Positions 20,286 to 23,412 of a DNA stretch of 23,412 bases are shown here, one piece after another. Numbering within the stretch: the first letter of the stretch is position 1; every line of letters begins with the position of its first letter. Made by a program: the position numbers and the translations under genes. The stretch comes from Oscillospiraceae bacterium (GTDB lineage: Bacteria > Bacillota_A > Clostridia > Oscillospirales > Oscillospiraceae), in the NCBI GenBank assembly GCA_902789835.1, contig CADAPN010000020.1:1-23412 (forward strand), read 5' to 3'. The notes beneath the pieces were generated by a model. It was not told the origin of the DNA. It worked only from the letters and a program-made list of their open reading frames with translations, and made no database searches.

Positions 20286-20575
20286 TAAATCAAAATCCGC
20301 CCCGAAGCAGAACGCTTCAGGGCGGCGAAACCGCGGTACCACCTGAATTCCGTATCCGTCCGGGATACGGCACTCGACGCCCTTAACGCGGGCACACGCC
20401 GACACTACACAGAACCCCGCAACGAGGCCCCTTCCCGCCGGGCGCTCCGGGCCGACCTTCCGCAGTACCGTACAGAGGCTTTCACCGGCCGCCTCTTCTC
20501 TGGGTACAGTGCTCTGCGTACTCCTGCCCTTCACAGCGCGAAAACAAGATGCAGAAAGCTCAGATTACCTGAACT
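20286..20575 (-). ncRNA. T-box leader (tRNA-Val sensing) upstream of valS
   Basis: The minus strand shows a full T-box. Stem I has base GGGC/GCCC (20526-20529 with 20449-20452). The AGTA of the S-turn is at 20519-20522, opposite a loop reading GAAGGTCG, where GTC (20454-20456), a valine codon, is the likely specifier. The distal region AGAGAAGAGGCGG...GGTGAAAGCCTC resembles the conserved stem I apex. The T-box AGGTGGTACCGCGG is at 20331-20344; its UGGU bulge can pair with an ACCA tRNA end. The terminator CCGCCCCGAAGC/GCTTCAGGGCGG (20297-20325) is followed by ATTTTGATTT. Uncharged tRNA-Val should favour the antiterminator. The 5' limit is set from the promoter. Confidence 0.93.
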
Positions 20576-20581
20576 TTCTGC
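20551..20581 (-). terminator. Terminator of the flavoprotein gene, overlapping the valS start site
   Basis: GCAGAAAG (minus strand, 20574-20581) pairs with CTTTCTGC (20551-20558), extended by TCAG/CTGA, and is followed by ATCTTGTTTT. It lies about 30 nt past the flavoprotein stop. The valS start (about 20575) falls inside it, so valS transcripts carry only half of the hairpin. Confidence 0.65.
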
Positions 20582-20610
20582 ATTATACACGGGCGGATTC
20601 GGTTTGTCAA
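20582..20610 (-). promoter_or_regulatory. Consensus sigma-A promoter of valS
   Basis: Minus strand TTGACA (20605-20610), 17-bp spacer, TATAAT (20582-20587): a perfect match in both boxes. The -35 box begins on the base right after the stop codon of the upstream gene. Confidence 0.93.
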
Positions 20611-21423
20611 TTATTTCCTGTCCAGCCAGTCGCAGGCGGAGAGCGCCGCGACGTTGCCTTCACCGACAGCCTTTGCCAGCTGCAGCGGCTTTCCGGTGCA
20701 GTCGCCCGCCGCGAACACGCCGGGGACCGCCGTCGCCATGTGCCGGTCGACGACGATGCCGCCGTTTTCATAGGTGAGGCCGGGAACCAGCTGGGTCACG
20801 GAGACGGTATCCTTAATAATAAAGACACAGTCGACCTTATGGGCCTCTCCCGCAAAGGTCAGGGTGTCGGCCTTCATGCCGCCGGAGATCTCGTATTTTC
20901 CGTTCTTCTCAAAGCGCAGCACCCGGCAGCCGATTCCTTCCAGAAAGTCCGCGTCCTGCCGGGCTTCCTCACCGCCGCCGACCACGGCGACGGTCTTGCC
21001 GCGATAGAGCATTCCGTCACAGGTGGCGCAGTAGCTGACCCCGCGGCCGAGGAATTCCGCCTCGCCGGGGTAGAGCTTTTCCCTGGTGATGCCGGCGGTA
21101 ATGATGATGCTGCGCGCCATGTAATAGTCGCTGCCCACCGCGACGCCGAAGCTGTCGTCCATGGGGAGCACGGAAATGGTGCGCCCTTCGATGATAAAGG
21201 CGCCGGTGTCCTCAAGCTGCTTACGGAAGAGCGCGGACATCTCCGCTCCGGTCATGGGGGGGAGACCCGGGTAGTTGGTGATTTTCTCGGCCTTGTAAAG
21301 GCTGCTGGTCTCGGGTTTGTTGGTCACGACGGCAATGCTCTTTCCGCGGTTGCGCAGCGTCATGGCGGCGCTGGTGGCGGCGGAGCCTCCACCGACAATC
21401 AATACATCGTATACCTGATCCAT
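20611..21423 (-). CDS. Thioredoxin-reductase-like FAD flavoprotein lacking the usual NADPH signature
   Basis: A 270-residue flavoprotein disulfide reductase. FAD binding is shown by YDVLIVGGGSAATSAAM (5-21) and GVFAAGDCTGKPLQLA (235-250). The redox-active pair is Cys132/Cys135 in SYCATCDGMLYRGK. The pyridine-nucleotide domain is short: GGGEEA (149-154) is present, but the HRRxxxR motif that binds the NADPH 2'-phosphate is absent and only about 75 residues separate GGGEEA from the return to the FAD domain. Canonical TrxB proteins have about 310 residues. This resembles ferredoxin-dependent (FFTR-like) or other divergent TrxB groups of anaerobes, so the electron donor is uncertain. I start at ATG 21423 (MDQVYDV), preceded by AGAGGAAACAACA; the upstream extension has no site. 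It is a single-gene unit. Confidence 0.82.
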   Translation of the reverse strand: MDQVYDVLIVGGGSAATSAAMTLRNRGKSIAVVTNKPETSSLYKAEKITNYPGLPPMTGAEMSALFRKQLEDTGAFIIEGRTISVLPMDDSFGVAVGSDYYMARSIIITAGITREKLYPGEAEFLGRGVSYCATCDGMLYRGKTVAVVGGGEEARQDADFLEGIGCRVLRFEKNGKYEISGGMKADTLTFAGEAHKVDCVFIIKDTVSVTQLVPGLTYENGGIVVDRHMATAVPGVFAAGDCTGKPLQLAKAVGEGNVAALSACDWLDRK

Positions 21424-21467
21424 TGTTGTTTCCTCTTTCCGATTAAAGTTGAATACAGAATGTTCAT

Positions 21468-21496
21468 ACCATACCACAATGCGTGAAAAACTGCAA
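21468..21496 (-). promoter_or_regulatory. Candidate extended -10 promoter of the flavoprotein gene
   Basis: Minus strand TGG-TATGGT (extended -10; hexamer at 21468-21473) with TTGCAG 17 bp upstream (21491-21496). The -35 box is weak. It would leave about a 40-nt leader before ATG 21423. Confidence 0.45.
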
Positions 21497-21550
21497 TTCC
21501 TATCTTTCTTCTTGCCGGGAGCGTCTCTCTTCCGGCACTGCAGTTTTCAC
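21483..21550. repeat. Nested inverted repeats upstream of the flavoprotein gene
   Basis: GTGAAAAACTGCA (21483-21495) pairs with TGCAGTTTTCAC (21539-21550) with a single bulged A. Inside, TGCCGG (21513-21518) pairs with CCGGCA (21532-21537). The left arm overlaps the -35 box of the flavoprotein promoter. It could be an operator pair or a structured RNA; neither is shown. Confidence 0.5.
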
Positions 21551-21560
21551 GGAATGAAAA

Positions 21561-21590
21561 CAGGGATGACGCGCGAACGCGTCATCCCTG
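21561..21590 (-). terminator. Minus-oriented terminator with no gene before it
   Basis: A perfect 13-bp stem CAGGGATGACGCG (21561-21573) with loop CGAA and right arm 21578-21590; the minus strand continues TTTTCATTCC. No minus-strand gene lies between here and the recombinase. It sits where it would stop leftward transcription leaving the invertible segment before it reaches the flavoprotein gene. The rest of the gene-free stretch 21591-21733 is AT-rich and holds only the recombinase promoter and a weak AAATGA/TCATTT inverted repeat. Confidence 0.7.
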
Positions 21591-21681
21591 CAGAGCAAAA
21601 AACAATCGCAAATGAGGTAAACCCTCCTAACCTTCATTTCAACAGGAAAATGAAAGTAAACAGCGCTTAATAAAGATAAAA

Positions 21682-21710
21682 TTGAGCTAAAAAAAGAAAC
21701 TTAATATATA
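21682..21710 (+). promoter_or_regulatory. Candidate promoter reading into the recombinase gene
   Basis: TTGAGC (21682-21687), 17-bp spacer, TATATA (21705-21710). It lies outside the left inverted repeat, so it would be fixed when the segment flips and drives the recombinase only in the present orientation. Confidence 0.5.
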
Positions 21711-21733
21711 CTGAAGACGACGGCGCAAAGCGG

Positions 21734-21752
21734 AACATAATATAAATTATGT
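21734..21752 (+). repeat. Left inverted repeat / recombination site of the invertible segment
   Basis: AACATAATATAAATTATGT is the exact reverse complement of the site at 22864-22882; three more bases match after one mismatch. Within the site, ACATAAT and ATTATGT form 7-bp inverted arms around an asymmetric ATAA, the layout of a tyrosine recombinase crossover site. Confidence 0.85.
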
Positions 21753-21764
21753 CGTAATAGAGCT

Positions 21765-21788
21765 AAAAAGCCTCCCCGCACGGGAGGC
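21765..21788 (-). terminator. Terminator just inside the left repeat
   Basis: GCCTCCC (21770-21776) pairs with GGGAGGC (21782-21788); five A residues at 21765-21769 give U5 on the minus strand. In the flipped state it would face rightward beside the right repeat and shield the downstream gene from read-through. Confidence 0.7.
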
Positions 21789-21818
21789 GGGAAGGCATGA
21801 AAGAGGAGGAAAGCAGAA

Positions 21819-22658
21819 GTGAAAAGCTCTGTAAATATGGAAGAAAGCCTGGCGGAATATGAAGAAAATCTTCGTGAGAATGAGCGGAGTGTGCACACAA
21901 TTGAGAAATATCTGCGCGACGTGCGGTCCTTTCTCGACTGGAAGGGGGAACAGGAACTGACCAAGTCGCTTATGGTCCGCTGGAAGCAGGCTCTGGTGGA
22001 TGCCGGATACCAGGTGCGCAGCATCAACTCCATGCTTGCATCGGTCAACAGCTATCTTCGGTTTATCGGGAAAGAGGGTTGCCGAACCGGAAATCTGAAG
22101 CTTCAGCGTCAGCTCTACAGCAAGCCCCAGCAGGAGCTGAGCAGGAACGACTATATGAAGCTGCTTGCCGCGGCCGCTGGGAACGACCGGCTTCAGATGC
22201 TTCTCCAGACGATCTGCAGCACCGGCATCCGGGTTTCGGAGCTGGAATACTTCACCGTGGAAGCGGTGAAAACCGGAGAGGTAACCGTCAGCTGCAAAAA
22301 GAAAAGCCGGACAGTCCTGCTGACCGGCAAACTGAAAAAGGCGCTGCTCCGCTATGCGAGGGACCGTCAGATCACCTCCGGGATTATCTTCCGGACCAGG
22401 AGCGGCAAACCGCTGAACCGAAGCAACATCTGGTCCCAGATGAAGGCGCTCTGCAAGATTGCCGGGGTCGCGCCCTCCAAGGTCTTTCCGCATAACCTGC
22501 GCAAGCTCTTCGCCCGATCCTTCTATAAGGTCAGCAAAGACATGGCAAAGCTGGCGGATGTTCTCGGCCACAGCAGCATTGAAACCACAAGAATCTACAT
22601 CATGACAACCGGTTCGGAGCACCTTGCCCAGCTTGAGCGCCTGTCCCTCCTGTTGTAG
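21819..22658 (+). CDS. Tyrosine recombinase (XerC/XerD-like DNA invertase)
   Basis: A 279-residue site-specific recombinase. The N-terminal SAM-like core-binding domain spans about residues 7-85 (SVHTIEKYLRDVRSFLDWK). The catalytic domain carries Arg138 (CSTGIRVSELE), a likely Lys in the beta-hairpin SCKKKSRTVLL, His225 and Arg228 (FPHNLRKLFARSFY), His251 (LADVLGHSSIETTRIYI) and nucleophile Tyr260. The set is complete, so it should be active. The start is GTG 21819, supported by GAGGAGG 9 nt upstream; the first in-frame ATG, at codon 7, has no such site. It lies inside a pair of perfect inverted repeats beside an outward promoter, so a local invertase role is more likely than chromosome dimer resolution. 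No terminator follows, so its transcript may read on into the downstream gene. Confidence 0.92.
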   Translation: MKSSVNMEESLAEYEENLRENERSVHTIEKYLRDVRSFLDWKGEQELTKSLMVRWKQALVDAGYQVRSINSMLASVNSYLRFIGKEGCRTGNLKLQRQLYSKPQQELSRNDYMKLLAAAAGNDRLQMLLQTICSTGIRVSELEYFTVEAVKTGEVTVSCKKKSRTVLLTGKLKKALLRYARDRQITSGIIFRTRSGKPLNRSNIWSQMKALCKIAGVAPSKVFPHNLRKLFARSFYKVSKDMAKLADVLGHSSIETTRIYIMTTGSEHLAQLERLSLLL

Positions 22659-22720
22659 GCCGGAATTTTACTTTTGCGCAAAAAAGATCTTGTTATTGAC
22701 GCTTTTATTGATTCTTACCG

Positions 22721-22729
22721 TGTTATAAT
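22721..22729 (+). promoter_or_regulatory. Extended -10 promoter candidate inside the invertible segment
   Basis: TGT-TATAAT is a perfect extended -10 element (hexamer 22724-22729). The nearest good -35, TTGACG at 22696, is 22 bp away and too far. It is followed by a GGAGG at 22751 without a usable start codon. Confidence 0.4.
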
Positions 22730-22792
22730 GGCAGTATCCTGGACTAAGTGGAGGAAAATCTGAGATAGCAGATCTAAAATTGAAAGATTTTG

Positions 22793-22821
22793 TTGACATT
22801 TGCAGACCGGTACAATAAAAT
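22793..22821 (+). promoter_or_regulatory. Outward-facing invertible promoter
   Basis: TTGACA (22793-22798), 17-bp spacer, TAAAAT (22816-22821), start predicted near 22828. It is inside the right inverted repeat and points out of the segment toward the gene at 23101, the ON arrangement. Confidence 0.78.
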
Positions 22822-22863
22822 ATAATATGACTTTTATAGTCACTTTGGCTTTGCGGGAGTACA

Positions 22864-22882
22864 ACATAATTTATATTATGTT
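22864..22882 (-). repeat. Right inverted repeat / recombination site of the invertible segment
   Basis: Reads ACATAATTTATATTATGTT on the plus strand, the exact reverse complement of the left site. It lies in the predicted leader of the downstream gene. Between it and the coding start (22883-23100) there is only a short AT-rich stretch, then a GC-rich stretch with an 18-bp direct repeat. Confidence 0.85.
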
Positions 22883-22948
22883 TTAAAGCATGATGTATAC
22901 GGGCAAATTAAAACATTTTAAGAACAATTGAACTCAAGTGCGTATTCG

Positions 22949-23039
22949 GCAAGCGTCTCAGCGAGCCGGCGGCGACAGAAAAGAAGATCCGGGGAACGGA
23001 GCGGGTTCTCGGCAGGCGGCTGCAAGCGTCTCAGCGAGC
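22949..23039 (+). repeat. 18-bp direct repeat in the leader of the downstream gene
   Basis: GCAAGCGTCTCAGCGAGC occurs at 22949-22966 and 23022-23039, 73 bp apart, both exact. The sequences after each copy are also loosely similar (purine-rich GACAGAAAAGAAG and GCGGAAGAGAGAAG). The copies lie in different reading frames of the overlapping small open frames, which argues against coding. This GC-rich stretch contrasts with the AT-rich segment to its left and may be remnants of a duplicated or inserted sequence. Confidence 0.6.
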
Positions 23040-23100
23040 GGACCGAGCGGAAGAGAGAAGCTTTATGTCCCAAATGCAACACCCGCAGAAAGAGGTATCG

Positions 23101-23412
23101 ATGGCAAAGGCGAAAGACTTGAGCGGAATGAAGTTCGGAAGGCTGATGGTCCTTGCACCGACCGGAAAATCGAAGCACAACGGTCGAATATGGGACTGTG
23201 TCTGCGACTGCGGCAAGCGGACGGAGGTTGTAAGCTATGACCTCACGTCGGGGAGAGTTAAATCCTGCGGCTGCGGCAAGAACCGCGAAGGGGATTATAC
23301 CGGCGTGCGAAGGGGAGATCTCACCGGCGTTCGGCGGACGGGGGAGACCCGTACGTTCTGCGGCAAGGAGCGAGAAGTATGGGAATGGCGATGCGCCTGT
23401 GGAAGAACCATA
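23101..23412 (+). CDS. Cys-rich zinc-ribbon/AP2-like protein, 3' end beyond the window
   Basis: At least 104 residues, cut by the window end. The first unit runs DLSGMKFGRLMVLAPTG ... WDCVCDCGKRTEV ... LTSGRVKSCGC and matches a repeat common in phage-related and AP2/HNH-type proteins of Firmicutes (DLTGxxFGRLTV, WxCxCDCG, SCGC). Its CxCxC plus CGC cysteines look zinc-binding. A second, variant unit begins near residue 73 (GDLTGVRRTG, WEWRCACGR), so the protein has tandem repeats. DNA binding is an inference from relatives. I chose ATG 23101 with AAAGAGG 6 nt upstream; ATG 23065 is in the same frame and would add 12 residues (MSQMQHPQKEVS) but has a poorer site. In the present orientation the invertible promoter at 22793 reads into it. 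Confidence 0.7.
   Translation, partial: MAKAKDLSGMKFGRLMVLAPTGKSKHNGRIWDCVCDCGKRTEVVSYDLTSGRVKSCGCGKNREGDYTGVRRGDLTGVRRTGETRTFCGKEREVWEWRCACGRTI

Larger units (their letters stand above)
21734..22882 (+). mobile_element. Putative self-encoded invertible promoter switch
   Basis: A 1.15-kb segment bounded by 19-bp perfect inverted repeats. From left to right it holds a minus-oriented terminator (21765-21788), a tyrosine recombinase gene (21819-22658), and one or two rightward promoters (22721-22729 and 22793-22821), the last only about 40 bp from the right repeat and pointing outward. Recombination between inverted sites would flip the block, removing the promoter from the downstream gene and placing the terminator against it. 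The architecture parallels the Hin switch of Salmonella, but with a tyrosine rather than a serine recombinase. Inversion itself is inferred, not observed. Confidence 0.72.

Noticed and set aside
17659..20346. 895-residue open frame on the plus strand opposite valS
   Set aside because: Antisense of an unmistakable valyl-tRNA synthetase, composed of Val/Gly/His/Asp-rich text, and it also runs across the T-box terminator.
21574..21640. Possible leader peptide on the minus strand (GGAGG, then TTG start, 9 codons, stop at the terminator stem)
   Set aside because: Too short, with a rare start codon and no promoter found; the arrangement could easily arise by chance.
22696..22729. TTGACG with TATAAT as a full promoter
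   Set aside because: The spacing is 22 bp, too long for sigma-A. Only the extended -10 element was kept, at low confidence.
22751..22775. GGAGG ribosome-binding-like site after the recombinase gene
   Set aside because: The only frame behind it closes after a few codons and no longer open frame begins nearby.
22928..23240. Small plus-strand open frames (64 and 100 residues) in the leader of the zinc-ribbon gene
   Set aside because: They are Arg/Ser-rich, lack ribosome binding sites, and overlap the well-supported frame from 23101. One contains ALCPKC, but nothing else supports a zinc finger.

Overview
The window looks like chromosomal DNA of a GC-rich, anaerobic, gut-type member of the Clostridia, probably Oscillospiraceae or a close relative. 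The reasons are a SCIFF ranthipeptide locus (a hallmark of Clostridia), a T-box controlled valS, strong AGGAGG-type ribosome binding sites, carbohydrate ABC transporters of the Firmicutes type and a short thioredoxin-reductase-like flavoprotein. The assignment is an inference from gene content only.

Layout. Bases 1-929 (+) hold the tail of an unknown gene, a papain/C39-like cysteine-peptidase-like protein and a glyoxalase I-like gene broken by an internal deletion; the last two run together in one frame. Bases 946-5367 (-) are a three-gene ABC importer operon of the FbpABC/PotABCD type: binding protein, ATPase, double-length permease. It has a near-consensus promoter and a terminator. Bases 5418-11841 (-) are a galactoside-use operon (lipoprotein binding protein, two permeases, GH2 beta-galactosidase) with a hairpin in both wider intergenic gaps. 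An AraC-type regulator (11928-12890, -) sits just upstream and is a likely activator.

Bases 13099-16119 (+) are a ranthipeptide operon: a 52-residue seven-cysteine SCIFF precursor, an attenuating terminator, the radical SAM/SPASM maturase ScfB, and a PLP-dependent Orn/Lys/Arg-decarboxylase-like enzyme overlapping scfB by 4 bp. Converging on it from the right are signal peptidase I, a coiled-coil protein and valS (16128-20610, -). valS is preceded by a complete valine T-box leader with a GUC specifier candidate and a perfect TTGACA/TATAAT promoter. Next comes a flavoprotein disulfide reductase (20611-21423, -) whose terminator overlaps the valS transcription start.

The right end is the most striking part. 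Two 19-bp perfect inverted repeats (21734-21752 and 22864-22882) enclose a tyrosine recombinase gene, an inward-side terminator and, at the right end, an outward-facing TTGACA-N17-TAAAAT promoter. This has the architecture of a self-encoded invertible promoter switch, present here in the orientation that reads into a gene for a tandem Cys-rich, zinc-ribbon/AP2-like protein that runs off the window. Terminators on both sides would insulate the OFF state. No tRNA, rRNA, CRISPR array or insertion sequence was seen.
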